From Amycolatopsis pretoriensis (GTDB taxonomy: Bacteria; Actinomycetota; Actinomycetes; Mycobacteriales; Pseudonocardiaceae), in assembly GCF_900107925.1 (NCBI RefSeq), contig NZ_FNUJ01000010.1, positions 335,489-399,488 of the forward strand: a DNA stretch of 64,000 bases, given 5' to 3'. A program made the position numbers and the translations under genes. The notes under the pieces were generated by a model. That model worked only from the letters and a program-made list of their open reading frames with translations, made no database searches and had not been told where the DNA came from. How positions within the stretch are numbered: the first letter of the stretch is position 1; every line of letters begins with the position of its first letter. Positions 9,319 to 18,697 of this stretch are shown here, piece by piece.

Positions 9319-9340
9319 GCTGACTGAACTCTCAATGAAC
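9319..9340 (-). promoter_or_regulatory. Possible PHO box upstream of PiT transporter
   Basis: Read on the minus strand, two 11-base units GTTCATTGAGA and GTTCAGTCAGC are head to tail. This matches the spacing and the GTTCA start of PhoP direct-repeat units known from Streptomyces, although the following CC is missing. The position, 80 bp before the transporter start, is suitable. The call rests on pattern only. Confidence 0.45.
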
Positions 9341-9471
9341 CCGAAAGCGCTTTCCCGGCATATCCGGCATTTCCGGCGGGGTAGGGCTGGCCCGACCGGC
9401 GAACCGGGGGCCTGGCCCAGTGCCCCGGGCCTCGGCGGCTGCGACCGTCGACACCGGCGGAAGGGGCCACG

Positions 9472-10881
9472 ATGAACAAGCTGGGGTGGGCGGTCGTCGC
9501 AACGGTGACGTCGGCGGTGCTGTTCTTCTTCGGGACCGGTCTGGATCCCGTCCCCGAGCTGGCGTGGCTCGCGCCGCTGCCGATCCTGCTGCTGGCGCCC
9601 CGGGTGTCCGGCGCCGCCGCGCTCGGCTGCGCGTTCCTCGCCTACGCCGCGGGCAGCGCCGGCAGCTGGAGCTACTTCTGGCACTCCCTGGCGGTCCCGC
9701 GCCCGGCCGCGATCGCGATCCTCGGCGGCAGCGCGCTGCTGTTCGCGCTGTCGGCCGGCCTCTTCCGGCTCCTGGTCCGCCGCGGCAACGGCCTCTTGGC
9801 CGCGCTCGCCGCACCCGCATTGTGGACCGTCGCGCTCTACGGCGTCTCGCTGCTCAACCCGACCGGCGTGATGGACACCCTGATGACGACCCAGGCCGAC
9901 CGGCCGGCCGTGCTGCGGCTCGCCGCGGTCACCGGCGGCTGGGGCGTGGAGTTCCTCGTGCTGTTCGTCCCGGCGGCGGTCGCCGCCGCGCTCGCCCCCG
10001 GCGTGCGCACCCGGTCCCGGCTGACCGGGCTGGTCGCCGTCGCCGCCGAACTCGGCGCACTGGTCTTCTGGACCGCGCCGGCGATCACCGGACCGACGAC
10101 CCGGATCGCCCTGGTGGCGCCCGGACAGAACCGCTGGGCGGTCGACGTCGCCACACCGGACGGCCAGGCGCTCGTCCGGTCCTATGTGGACCGGATCGGC
10201 CGGCTGCCGGACGGCGTCCAGGCCGTCGTGCTCCCGGAAGCGGCCTTCGCGGTGGACCAGACCAGCCGGCCACGGCTCGTCGAGGCCTTCGCCGAGGTGG
10301 CCCGCACGCGCAACCTCGACGTCGTCACCGGCGTCCTCGACACCACCCCGGAAGGCCGGTTCAACGCGGCGCTCGCCGTGCCCCCGTCCGGCGCGCCGGT
10401 CGAATACCGCAAGTGGCACAACGGGGATTCGCCGAACCTCGCGTCCGGCACGCAGCTCGCGCACCTGGCCGGGATCGGGCTGATGGTGTGCATGGACGTC
10501 AACTTCGCCGACCCCAGCGGCGAATACGGCGAAGCCGGCACGGGCCTGGTGCTCATCCCGGCCTCCGACGAGGACACCGACGGCTGGGCGCACAGTCGGA
10601 CGGCGCTGATCCGCGGCGTCGAAAACGGTTTCTCGGTGGCGTGGAGCGCGGCCCGCGGGACGCCGATGCTGGCCGACGCCCAGGGCCACGTGCTGGCCGA
10701 CGCCCACACCGGCGGCGGCCCGTTCACGGTCGTCGTCGCCGACGTCCCGATCGGCTCGGGGAAGACGCCGTACGCGCGGTTCGGCGACTGGTTCGCGTGG
10801 CTCTGCGGCCTGGTCGCGCTGACCGGGATCGCCGTCGGGGCGCGGAAAGCGTCAGACTTCGAGCGCCTTGGCGTTGCGTAG
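9472..10881 (+). CDS. Lnt-like carbon-nitrogen hydrolase family membrane protein
   Basis: A 469-residue protein with about six N-terminal membrane spans (residues 5-205) followed by a nitrilase-fold domain. The catalytic glutamate is probably in VVLPEAAF, the lysine in EYRKWH, and the cysteine in LMVCMDVNF. This architecture is that of apolipoprotein N-acyltransferase, which N-acylates lipoproteins at the outer face of the membrane, but sequence conservation outside the catalytic motifs is low and the protein ends with one more span. It may be a divergent acyltransferase. Its 3' end overlaps the hydrolase pseudogene. Confidence 0.75.
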   Translation: MNKLGWAVVATVTSAVLFFFGTGLDPVPELAWLAPLPILLLAPRVSGAAALGCAFLAYAAGSAGSWSYFWHSLAVPRPAAIAILGGSALLFALSAGLFRLLVRRGNGLLAALAAPALWTVALYGVSLLNPTGVMDTLMTTQADRPAVLRLAAVTGGWGVEFLVLFVPAAVAAALAPGVRTRSRLTGLVAVAAELGALVFWTAPAITGPTTRIALVAPGQNRWAVDVATPDGQALVRSYVDRIGRLPDGVQAVVLPEAAFAVDQTSRPRLVEAFAEVARTRNLDVVTGVLDTTPEGRFNAALAVPPSGAPVEYRKWHNGDSPNLASGTQLAHLAGIGLMVCMDVNFADPSGEYGEAGTGLVLIPASDEDTDGWAHSRTALIRGVENGFSVAWSAARGTPMLADAQGHVLADAHTGGGPFTVVVADVPIGSGKTPYARFGDWFAWLCGLVALTGIAVGARKASDFERLGVA

Positions 10882-11241
10882 CACCTTCGACCACGCCGGA
10901 TCGGCGCACAGCGTGCAGCCGGGCCCGAAGAACACCCCGCGCGCCTGCTGGTCGCCGGCCAGCCAGTAGCGGAACCACGCGGTGATCGCGCCGCGGAAGC
11001 CGCCACCGTCGCCGGCCGGGGTGAAGTGGGTGGCCCCGGCGAGTTCGCCGTAGACGGCGGGGACCTGCGACGCGGCGTAGTAGCGCGGGATCACCAGCAG
11101 GGCGGGCACGACGATGACGTCGAGCTGGCGGCCGGAACGGCTTCCACCCTGATTGTGACCTGACACAAAGAACCGTCGCCATCTCTGAGCGTTCTCCCAG
11201 GTCGCGTCCAGGGGCATGTGACCGATCATGAGCTGCATCAC
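10852..11241 (-). pseudogene. Truncated alpha/beta hydrolase (lipase/cutinase-like) remnant
   Basis: A 129-codon frame whose last 75 codons match the C-terminal part of secreted actinobacterial alpha/beta hydrolases: IPRYYAASQVPAVYGELAGATHFTP, then GFRGAITAWFRYWLAGDQQAR and a C-terminal pair of cysteines (GCTLCADP). The N-terminal half is missing. A stretch FVSGHNQGGS resembles the GHSQGG nucleophile elbow, but with asparagine in place of serine and joined too close to the C-terminal block, as if by deletion. No signal peptide is present. It is probably a decayed gene. Confidence 0.6.
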
Positions 11242-11269
11242 TTACTGACGGGTAACTGGAGGCAACGGA

Positions 11270-12136
11270 ATGCGGGTCACCAACGGCGGTGTCAAGCGAA
11301 CCCTGGCCGTGCTCGCCGCGGCGCTCACCTTCGGCGCGGTCGCGCCGGCGGTCGCCGAAGCGGCGCCGAGCAGCGGCTGGAACGACTGGGGCTGCCGGCC
11401 GGCGGCGGCGCACCCGGAGCCCGTCGTGCTCGTGCACGGGCTCGGCGCGAACGACTCGGTCAACTGGTTCTTCCACGCCCCGAAGATCGCCGCCCAGGGC
11501 TACTGCGTCTTCTCGCTGACCTACGGCACCGGCGTCCTCGGCCCGGGCGTCGGCGGGCTCGCGTCCATGCGGGACAGCGCCGCGCAGCTCGGCCGGTTCG
11601 TGGACAAGGTCCGGTCGGCGACCGGCGCGGCGAAGGTCGACATCGTCGGCCACTCCGAGGGCAGCACGATGCCCGCGTACTACCTGAAGTTCGGCGGCGG
11701 CGCGGCGAAGGTCGCGCACTTCGTCGGCTTCGGCGCGAACTACCGCGGCACCACCCTCGGCGGCCTCGACGCGCTCGCCAAGGCCCTGCTGACGACCGTG
11801 CCCGGGCTCGACCTGGTCCTGCGGACCGCCTGCGGCGCCTGCAAGGAGTACCTGGCGCCGTCGGCGTTCCTGACCGACCTCGCCCGCGGCGGCGTCCACG
11901 TCCCCGGGCCGGCGTACACGAGCATCGTGAGCAAGTACGACGAAGTGGTGACGCCGTACACGAGCGGAATCCTGAACGAGCCGGGCACGACGGACATCGT
12001 GCTGCAGGACTTCTGCGGTTCGGACGCGTCGGGCCACCTGAGCCAGGCGATCGACCCGAACGTGACCGGGCTGATCCTGCACGCGCTGGACTCGTCCTAC
12101 ACGCCGGCGTGCACACCGTTCACCCTCCCGCTGTGA
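11270..12136 (+). CDS. Secreted lipase/esterase (lipase class 2 family)
   Basis: A 288-residue secreted hydrolase. The N-terminal signal peptide has KR, the hydrophobic TLAVLAAALTFGAVAPAVAEA and a likely AEA-A cleavage near residue 32. The oxyanion motif VVLVHGLGAND is followed by the nucleophile elbow DIVGHSEGS (serine). The aspartate is probably in YDEVVTPY and the histidine in DASGHLSQ. The cysteine pairs CGACKE and C..C near the end are typical of the extracellular actinobacterial members. It would cleave ester lipids outside the cell. Its 3' end overlaps the next gene tail-to-tail by 17 bp. Confidence 0.9.
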   Translation: MRVTNGGVKRTLAVLAAALTFGAVAPAVAEAAPSSGWNDWGCRPAAAHPEPVVLVHGLGANDSVNWFFHAPKIAAQGYCVFSLTYGTGVLGPGVGGLASMRDSAAQLGRFVDKVRSATGAAKVDIVGHSEGSTMPAYYLKFGGGAAKVAHFVGFGANYRGTTLGGLDALAKALLTTVPGLDLVLRTACGACKEYLAPSAFLTDLARGGVHVPGPAYTSIVSKYDEVVTPYTSGILNEPGTTDIVLQDFCGSDASGHLSQAIDPNVTGLILHALDSSYTPACTPFTLPL

Positions 12137-13277
12137 GCGGGTTCTGCCCGAGGTACCGGTGGCCGTTCTCGGCGGACTCCCGCACGGCGGCGAAACCGTA
12201 GTCCACCATCGCGGTCTCGTAGGCCGCGACGGCCTCGAGCAGCGGGGCCCCGGCCAGCGCGGACGCCAACGCCGCACCGTCGCGCAACGCGGTGTTGGCG
12301 CCCGCGCCGCCGGCCGGGCTCATCGCGTGGATCGCGTCGCCGGCGAGCGTCACGCGCGACGGTTCCCACGGCCCGATCGGCACGCTCGTGCGGATCGGCT
12401 GCGGGAACGTCGCCGGGACGTCCCAGTGCCCGACCATCGCGCGGGCCAGCGGGTGCCAGCCGTCGACCAGGCCGAGCGCGATCTTCTGCAGGTCACCAGG
12501 GGTCATCGCGGCGAGCTCCGCCTCGGTGTGGCCGACGACTTCCCAGCGGGCGCCGACCGAGCAGGTCATGTACGGCCGGTCGTCGCGCAGCCGCAGGTCC
12601 GGCACCAGCCGCGCGCACGCGTCGGCGACCGGTTCGGGGTAGTCGACGGGCGCGAACCCGGCCATCGTGCGGTCCGGGCCGAGCATCATGGAGAACACCG
12701 CGAACATCTCGGGTTCGAACAGCGCCCGGGTGTCCGGGGTGAGCGGGATCCGGCCGTAGAGGTGCACGAGCCCGGCGTCGACGACCCGCGCGTGCGGCAG
12801 GTACTGCTGCCGCACCGGAGAATTGATCCCGTCCGCGCCGACCAGCAGGCTGCCGCGTGCGGAAGTTCCGTCGGCGAAATGCGCCGTCACGCCGTCTTCG
12901 TCGGTTTCGTAGTGCGTGAACCGCTTGCCGTACCGGACTTCCTGGCCGTGCAGCAGGATCTGCCGCAGGGTGAAGCGGTTGACGTTGAGGTGGGTTCCCT
13001 CGTCTTCGAGGCGCGTCAGCAACCGCAGCCGATCGTCGTAGACGTTCGTGTGCGGCAGCGCCCTCCCTGCGGTGGCGCGGAGAAGTTCGTGCAGCTCCGG
13101 GCGCAAGACTTCGCTGAGCGCCGCATCGCCGACGCCACCGATGTGCAGCCGGTAGCCCTGCTTGCGGGCGCCGGCCGACTCGTCGCGTTCGTAGACCTGG
13201 CACGGGATTCCGGCCCGGCGCAGCCCGTGCGCCAAGCTCAGGCCACCCAGACCGGCACCGATGATGATCACAGACAC
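12120..13277 (-). CDS. FAD-dependent monooxygenase
   Basis: A 385-residue flavin monooxygenase. The N-terminal FAD-binding motif is VIIIGAGLGGLSLAHGLRRAG, the middle motif LLVGADGINSPVRQQYLP, and the late motif RVTLAGDAIHAMSPAGGAGANTALRDG. It resembles the kynurenine/salicylate hydroxylase-like enzymes found in actinobacterial secondary and catabolic metabolism. The GTG at 13277 follows GAAGGGACAGCT; an in-frame GTG lies six bases inside. There is no dedicated regulator next to it. The substrate is unknown. Confidence 0.87.
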   Translation of the reverse strand: MSVIIIGAGLGGLSLAHGLRRAGIPCQVYERDESAGARKQGYRLHIGGVGDAALSEVLRPELHELLRATAGRALPHTNVYDDRLRLLTRLEDEGTHLNVNRFTLRQILLHGQEVRYGKRFTHYETDEDGVTAHFADGTSARGSLLVGADGINSPVRQQYLPHARVVDAGLVHLYGRIPLTPDTRALFEPEMFAVFSMMLGPDRTMAGFAPVDYPEPVADACARLVPDLRLRDDRPYMTCSVGARWEVVGHTEAELAAMTPGDLQKIALGLVDGWHPLARAMVGHWDVPATFPQPIRTSVPIGPWEPSRVTLAGDAIHAMSPAGGAGANTALRDGAALASALAGAPLLEAVAAYETAMVDYGFAAVRESAENGHRYLGQNPLTAGG

Positions 13278-13384
13278 AGCTGTCCCTTCGTCGCTTCCGA
13301 GGAAGGGACGCACAGGTAAGCCTGCCGATGCCGCCCGGACTAACCCATACCGGACTGTGTCTTCGCGCGTCCTCGCGTCCGACG

Positions 13385-14530
13385 TTAGCGCACCCGTTCT
13401 CCGGCGCGCCACACCGATTTCGTCAGCGGCACGCCCGGCCGGTAAGCCAGGTGGGTCACCGAAGGCGCGTCGAGCACGTGGACGTCCGCCCGCGCCCCAG
13501 GCCGCAGGACGCCCACGTCCTCCCGGCGCAACGCCTCCGCCCCGCCCGCCGTCGCCGCCCAGACCGCTTCCTCGATCGTCATCCGCATCTGCAGCACCGC
13601 CGTCGCGACGCAGAACGCCATCGACGTCGTGTACGAGCTGCCCGGGTTGGCGTTGCTGGCCAACGCGACCGTCGCGCCCGCGTCGAGCAGCCGCCGTGCC
13701 GGGGCCAGCGCCTGACGAGTCGACAAATCGCACGCCGGCAGCAAAGTCGCGACCGTGCCGGAAGCCGCCAACGCCTCTACATCGGCGTCGCTCAGGTAAG
13801 TGCAGTGGTCGACGCTCGCCGCGCCCAGCTCCACCGCCAGCCGCACGCCCGGGCCTTCGCCGAGCTGGTTGCCGTGCACCCGCAAGCCGAGCCCGCGCCC
13901 GGCCGCGGCCTTCAGCACCCGCGCCGACTGCGCCTCGTCGAACGCTCCCGTCTCGCAGAAGACGTCCGCCCAGCGCACGCTTTCCGCGACCGCGTCGAGC
14001 ATCTCGCCACACACCAAGTCCACATAGGACTCCGCGTCGACACCCGGCGGCACGAGGTGCGCGCCGAGGAACGTCACCTCGTCGGCGACCTCCCCGGCGA
14101 TCCGGGCCGAGCGCGCCTCGTCCGCGACGGTCAGCCCGTAGCCCGTCTTCGTCTCCAGGCACGTCGTCCCCTGCCGGGCCGCCTCGTCGACGTGCCGGCG
14201 CAGGTTCGCGGCCAGCTGCTCGTCGGACGCCTCCCGCGTCGCGCCGACGGTGATCGCGATTCCGCCGGCGGTGTAAGGCTTTCCCGCCATCCGGGCCTCG
14301 AACTCGGCCGTGCGGTCACCGGCGAAGACGAGGTGCGTGTGGCTGTCGACCCAGCCCGGCAGTACCGCGCGGCCTTCGACGTCGACGCGCTCGTCGGCGT
14401 CCGGCGCATCCACCGCCGGCCCCACCCACGCGATCTTGTCGCGGTCCACGACCAGTGCCGCGTCGGTCAGCCGACCCAGCGCAGGGTCGTTGGTCGTGAG
14501 TTCGCCGATGCCCGTGATCAGGACTGCCAC
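13385..14530 (-). CDS. hutI: Imidazolonepropionase
   Basis: A 381-residue amidohydrolase-superfamily enzyme that converts 4-imidazolone-5-propanoate to N-formimidoyl-L-glutamate, the third step of histidine breakdown. The metal motif is GWVDSHTHLVFAGDRTAEF, the substrate/metal-site histidines are in RVHGNQLGEG and SVDHCTYLSDAD, and the late aspartate/asparagine motif is ALASNANPGSSY. The GTG at 14530 overlaps the end of hutF by 13 bp, which fixes the start. It is the last gene of the hut operon. Confidence 0.95.
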   Translation of the reverse strand: MAVLITGIGELTTNDPALGRLTDAALVVDRDKIAWVGPAVDAPDADERVDVEGRAVLPGWVDSHTHLVFAGDRTAEFEARMAGKPYTAGGIAITVGATREASDEQLAANLRRHVDEAARQGTTCLETKTGYGLTVADEARSARIAGEVADEVTFLGAHLVPPGVDAESYVDLVCGEMLDAVAESVRWADVFCETGAFDEAQSARVLKAAAGRGLGLRVHGNQLGEGPGVRLAVELGAASVDHCTYLSDADVEALAASGTVATLLPACDLSTRQALAPARRLLDAGATVALASNANPGSSYTTSMAFCVATAVLQMRMTIEEAVWAATAGGAEALRREDVGVLRPGARADVHVLDAPSVTHLAYRPGVPLTKSVWRAGERVR

Positions 14531-15855
14531 AGTGCCTCGATCTCCTTCGCCAGCAGGGTTTCCGGACGGTCGATGAGCAGGTGCGCGCCGTCCCGCACGA
14601 CCTCGCGGCCCGCGACGACGACGTGCCGGACGTCGGCCCCCGAAGCCGCGAACAGTACCCCGGACGGCTCGATCCCGGCCGTCCGGACCGAATCCAGGCC
14701 GACGGTGACGAAGTCCGCGCCCGCCCCCTCGGCGAGCGCGCCGACCCCGTCCCACCCGATCGCCGCGTGGTCCGTGCCCGCCGCCAGGAGTTCTTCGGCG
14801 GTGAACCGGCCGCGTTCCTCGCTGGCCAGCCGGTCGTCCAGTTCAAGCGCGCGGGTCTCCTCGAACGCGTCGACGACGGCGTTGCTGTCACTGCCGATGC
14901 CCAGCCGCACCCCGGCGTCCCGCAGCGCGCGGGCCGGGCCGATGCCGTCGCCGAGGTCCCGTTCGGTGGTCGGGCAGAAGCACGCCCGCGCCCCGCTCAG
15001 CCGCTCGATGTCCGACGCGGTGAGGTGCGTGGCGTGCACGGCGACCAGCCGGTCGGTGAGCACCCCGTGCTCGTCGAGCAGCTCGGTGGGCGTGCGGCCG
15101 TAAGCGGCCTGGCACTGCTCGTTTTCGGCCCGCTGCTCCGACAAGTGGATGTGCACCACGCGCGGGCTGTCCACAAGCGACAGTTCGGCCGCCGGCACCG
15201 CACGCACGGAATGGATCGCCCCGCCGACGCGGAACAGGTCGTCCTCTTCCAGAAGAGCGACCCGCGAAGCCCACGCCGAAGCGGAGCCGTCGGAGAACCG
15301 CCGCTGGACCTCGTCCGGTTCGACACCGATGCCGCCCGCGAGGTAGCACGTGTCCAGCAGCGTCAACCGGATCCCGGCGTCGGCCGCGGCTTGCCGCAGG
15401 GCCGCGCCCATCGCGTTCGGGTCGGCGTACGGCTTCCCGCCGGGCGCGTGGTGCAGGTAGTGGAACTCCCCCACGCTCGTGTAGCCGCCGAGCACCATCT
15501 CGGCGTAGACCCCGCGGGCCAGCCGGTAGCAGGTGTCCGGGTCGAGCCGGGACGCCAGGGCGTACATCCGCTCGCGCCAGGTCCAGAACGTGCCGCGCTC
15601 GTGGTGCGTCCGCCCCCGCAGCGCCCGGTGGAACGCGTGCGAGTGCCCGTTCGCGAACCCGGGCAGCGTCAGCCCCGGCAGCAGCACGCCGCCGCGGGGC
15701 GCGCCCGACGCCACCGAAGTGATCCGGCCGTCCGAGACGTCGATCCGCACCCCGGTAGCGATCCCGCCGGGCAGCCAGGCCTGTTCGCACCAGAAAACTG
15801 TCGGTGCCGGGCGATAGGCTGGAAACGGGGGGCGCCCCCGCGGGCCGGAGGTCAT
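14518..15855 (-). CDS. hutF: Formimidoylglutamate deiminase
   Basis: A 445-residue amidohydrolase that hydrolyses N-formimidoyl-L-glutamate to N-formyl-L-glutamate and ammonia. Its metal motif is LPGFANGHSHAFHRALRGR; further ligands are in VVHIHLSEQ, VAVHATHLTA and LGIGSDSNAVVD. It marks this operon as the deiminase route rather than the one-step HutE/HutG formiminoglutamase route. The ATG at 15855 overlaps the stop of the M20 peptidase gene (ATGA), and its own end overlaps hutI. Confidence 0.93.
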   Translation of the reverse strand: MTSGPRGRPPFPAYRPAPTVFWCEQAWLPGGIATGVRIDVSDGRITSVASGAPRGGVLLPGLTLPGFANGHSHAFHRALRGRTHHERGTFWTWRERMYALASRLDPDTCYRLARGVYAEMVLGGYTSVGEFHYLHHAPGGKPYADPNAMGAALRQAAADAGIRLTLLDTCYLAGGIGVEPDEVQRRFSDGSASAWASRVALLEEDDLFRVGGAIHSVRAVPAAELSLVDSPRVVHIHLSEQRAENEQCQAAYGRTPTELLDEHGVLTDRLVAVHATHLTASDIERLSGARACFCPTTERDLGDGIGPARALRDAGVRLGIGSDSNAVVDAFEETRALELDDRLASEERGRFTAEELLAAGTDHAAIGWDGVGALAEGAGADFVTVGLDSVRTAGIEPSGVLFAASGADVRHVVVAGREVVRDGAHLLIDRPETLLAKEIEALWQS

Positions 15856-17048
15856 CGCGCCAGCCGTTCCAGGACCGTGGCCAGCGCCGCGGCGCCCGCC
15901 TCGACGTCGGCGGCCTCGGCGAACTCCTCCGGCGAGTGGCTGATCCCGGTCGGGTTGCGCACGTACAGCATCCCGGCCGGCACGAACCCGGCGAGGATCG
16001 CCGCGTCGTGCCCGGCGCCGGTCGGCAGCTCCGGCGCGCCGCCGAGCCAGCCGCCGAGGTCGCGCCGCAACCGGTCGTCGAACACGACGTCGTCCGAATA
16101 GGACTCCCGCGTCACCTCGACCCGGCAACCTTCTTCTTCCGCCGCCTCCTCGGCCGCTCGCGCGATGTCCGAGACCAACGATGGAGTCGCGTCGCCAGGC
16201 ACCCGCGCGTCCAACCACAAGTCCACAGTGGACGCGATGACATTGGTGCCGCCCGGCGTCGGGACCAACCGGCCGACGGTCGCCCGCGCGTCCGGCACCG
16301 CGCGCGCCAGCCGCCGGACGGCGGTGACCGTCGCGGCGGCGGGCAGCATCGGGTCGGCGCGGTCGGCGATGAGCGTCGCCCCGGCGTGGTTTCCCTGGCC
16401 GGTGAAGGAGAACCGCCACCGGCCGTGCGCGATCACCGTGCTGCCGACGGCCACCGGCGAGCCGAGGTCGATCAGCCCGCGGCCCTGCTCGACGTGCAGT
16501 TCGAGGAACCGTCCGATCAGCCCGAGCCGGCCGGGATCAGGCCCGATCCGCTCCGGGTCGAAGCCCGACTTCGCCGCGGCCTCGGCGAACGTGACGCCGT
16601 CGGCGTCCCGCAACCCGCGTGCCTTGCCGGCGTCGATCGTGCCGGTGAGCAGCCGCGCACCGAGGCAGGGGACGCCGAACCGGCCGCCCTCCTCCTCGGC
16701 GAACACGACGACGGCGAACGGCTTCTCCGGCTGGAAACCCTTTTCCCGCAACGCTTCCACGGCGGCGAGCGCGCTGACCACGCCGAGCGGGCCGTCGAAA
16801 GCGCCACCGCCGGGCACCGAGTCGAGGTGGCTGCCGGTGACGACGGCGTCCGGCCCCGGCGAACCCCACCAGGCCCAGATGTTGCCGTTGTAGTCGGTGT
16901 CCACGTCCAGCCCGAGCCCGAGCGCGCGCTCGACGAACCAGACGCGCAGGTCCTGCTCGGGCGAGTCGAACGCGTGCCGCGAATAGCCGCCGCGCTTCGC
17001 ATCGCGTCCGACGTCTCCGATCTCCGCCAGCAAGGAAGAAGCGGTCAC
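15852..17048 (-). CDS. M20-family amidohydrolase (allantoate amidohydrolase-like) in hut operon
   Basis: A 398-residue zinc amidohydrolase of the AllC/N-carbamoyl-amino-acid hydrolase type. The metal-binding motif is VVTGSHLDSVPGGGAFDG, followed by FAEEEGGRFGVPCLGARL with the catalytic glutamate, and HVEQGRGL. It sits between hutU and hutF with 4-bp overlaps at both ends. The operon has hutF but no canonical HutG, so this enzyme may supply the missing N-formyl-L-glutamate deformylase step. That role is inferred from position and reaction chemistry; the family also includes allantoate and carbamoyl-amino-acid hydrolases. Confidence 0.88.
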   Translation of the reverse strand: MTASSLLAEIGDVGRDAKRGGYSRHAFDSPEQDLRVWFVERALGLGLDVDTDYNGNIWAWWGSPGPDAVVTGSHLDSVPGGGAFDGPLGVVSALAAVEALREKGFQPEKPFAVVVFAEEEGGRFGVPCLGARLLTGTIDAGKARGLRDADGVTFAEAAAKSGFDPERIGPDPGRLGLIGRFLELHVEQGRGLIDLGSPVAVGSTVIAHGRWRFSFTGQGNHAGATLIADRADPMLPAAATVTAVRRLARAVPDARATVGRLVPTPGGTNVIASTVDLWLDARVPGDATPSLVSDIARAAEEAAEEEGCRVEVTRESYSDDVVFDDRLRRDLGGWLGGAPELPTGAGHDAAILAGFVPAGMLYVRNPTGISHSPEEFAEAADVEAGAAALATVLERLAR

Positions 17049-18697
17049 GCCTGCTCCCGCATCGGTACCCGCACGCCGCGCTCGTCAGCGACCTCGTTCG
17101 CCCGGTCGTACCCCGCGTCGACGTGCCGGATGACGCCCATGCCCGGGTCGTTGGTGAGCACGCGCTCGAGCTTCTGCGCGGCGAGCTCGGTCCCGTCGGC
17201 GACGCTGACCTGCCCCGCGTGGATGGACCGGCCCATGCCGACGCCGCCGCCGTGGTGGATCGACACCCAGCTCGCGCCGGACGACGTGTTGACCAGCGCG
17301 TTGAGCAGCGGCCAGTCGGCGATCGCGTCGGAGCCGTCGGCCATGCCCTCGGTCTCGCGGTACGGCGAGGCGACGCTGCCGGAGTCGAGGTGGTCGCGGC
17401 CGATGACGACCGGCGCCTTCAGCTCACCGCTGGCGACCATCTCGTTGAACCGCAGGCCGGCCAGGTGCCGCTCGCCGTAGCCGAGCCAGCAGATCCGGGC
17501 GGGCAGGCCCTGGAACGCCACGCGTTCGCCGGCCAGCTTGATCCAGCGCGCGAGGGATTCGTTCTCCGGGAACAGTTCCAGCATCGCGCGGTCGGTCGCG
17601 GCGATGTCCTCGGGGTCGCCGGAGAGCGCGGCCCAGCGGAACGGGCCGTTGCCCTCGCAGAACAGCGGCCGGATGTAGGCGGGCACGAAACCGGGGAAGT
17701 CGAACGCGCGCTCGCAGCCGCCGAGCTTGGCCTCGCCGCGCAACGAGTTGCCGTAGTCGAAGACCTCCGCGCCGCGGTCGAGGAAGCCGAGCATGGCGTC
17801 GACGTGGTCGGCCATCGACTCGCGCGAGCGGTCGGTGAACTCGTCGGGCTTCTTGGCCGCGTAGTCGTGCCAGTCTTCGACGCCGATGCCCTTGGGCAGG
17901 TACGAAAGCGGGTCGTGCGCGGACGTCTGGTCGGTGACGATGTCGACCTCGACGTTCCGGCGCAGCAGCTCCGGCAGCACCTCGGCCGCGTTGCCGACGA
18001 CACCGACCGACAGCGCGCGCTTCTCCTGCTTGGCCCTGGTGACGCGGGCGATGGCGTCGTCGAGGTCGTCGGCCACCTCGTCGAGGTAGCGCGTCTCGAC
18101 GCGGCGGTGGGCGCGCTGCGGGTCGCACTCGATGACCAGCGCGACGCCGTCGTTCATGGTCACGGCGAGCGGCTGTGCGCCACCCATGCCACCGAGGCCA
18201 GCGGTGACGGTGAGCGTCCCCTTGAGACTCCCGCCGAACTTCTTCTTGGCCACCGCGGCGAACGTCTCATACGTGCCCTGCAGGATGCCCTGGGTGCCGA
18301 TGTAGATCCACGAGCCCGCGGTCATCTGCCCGTACATCGTCAGGCCCTGCTGCTCGAGCCGGCGGAACTCGGGCCAGGTCGCCCAGTCGCCGACCAGGTT
18401 CGAGTTCGCGATGAGCACGCGCGGCGCCCACTCGTGCGTGCGGAACACACCGACCGGCTTGCCGGACTGGACGAGCAGCGTCTCGTCGGTGTCCAAAGTG
18501 GTCAGTTCGCGGGTGATGGCGTCGAAGCTGGCCCAGTTGCGGGCGGCCTTGCCGGTGCCGCCGTAGACGACCAGGTCCTCCGGCCGCTCGGCGACGTCGG
18601 GGTCGAGGTTGTTGTGGAACATCCGCAGCGCGGCTTCGGTCTGCCACGACTTGGCGGTGAGCTGGGTGCCGCGGGCGGCACGGACGACGCGGGACAT
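17045..18697 (-). CDS. hutU: Urocanate hydratase
   Basis: A 550-residue NAD+-dependent urocanase, the second step of histidine breakdown (urocanate to imidazolonepropionate). Typical features are VYGGTGKAARNW near the N-terminus, TVTAGLGGMGGAQPLAVTMNDG in the NAD-binding region, DQTSAHDPLSYLPKG, and GWASIH-type ASWVSIHHGGGVGMGRSIHAG near the C-terminus. The ATG shares one base with the hutH stop (TGATG). The length is normal for the family. Confidence 0.97.
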   Translation of the reverse strand: MSRVVRAARGTQLTAKSWQTEAALRMFHNNLDPDVAERPEDLVVYGGTGKAARNWASFDAITRELTTLDTDETLLVQSGKPVGVFRTHEWAPRVLIANSNLVGDWATWPEFRRLEQQGLTMYGQMTAGSWIYIGTQGILQGTYETFAAVAKKKFGGSLKGTLTVTAGLGGMGGAQPLAVTMNDGVALVIECDPQRAHRRVETRYLDEVADDLDDAIARVTRAKQEKRALSVGVVGNAAEVLPELLRRNVEVDIVTDQTSAHDPLSYLPKGIGVEDWHDYAAKKPDEFTDRSRESMADHVDAMLGFLDRGAEVFDYGNSLRGEAKLGGCERAFDFPGFVPAYIRPLFCEGNGPFRWAALSGDPEDIAATDRAMLELFPENESLARWIKLAGERVAFQGLPARICWLGYGERHLAGLRFNEMVASGELKAPVVIGRDHLDSGSVASPYRETEGMADGSDAIADWPLLNALVNTSSGASWVSIHHGGGVGMGRSIHAGQVSVADGTELAAQKLERVLTNDPGMGVIRHVDAGYDRANEVADERGVRVPMREQA

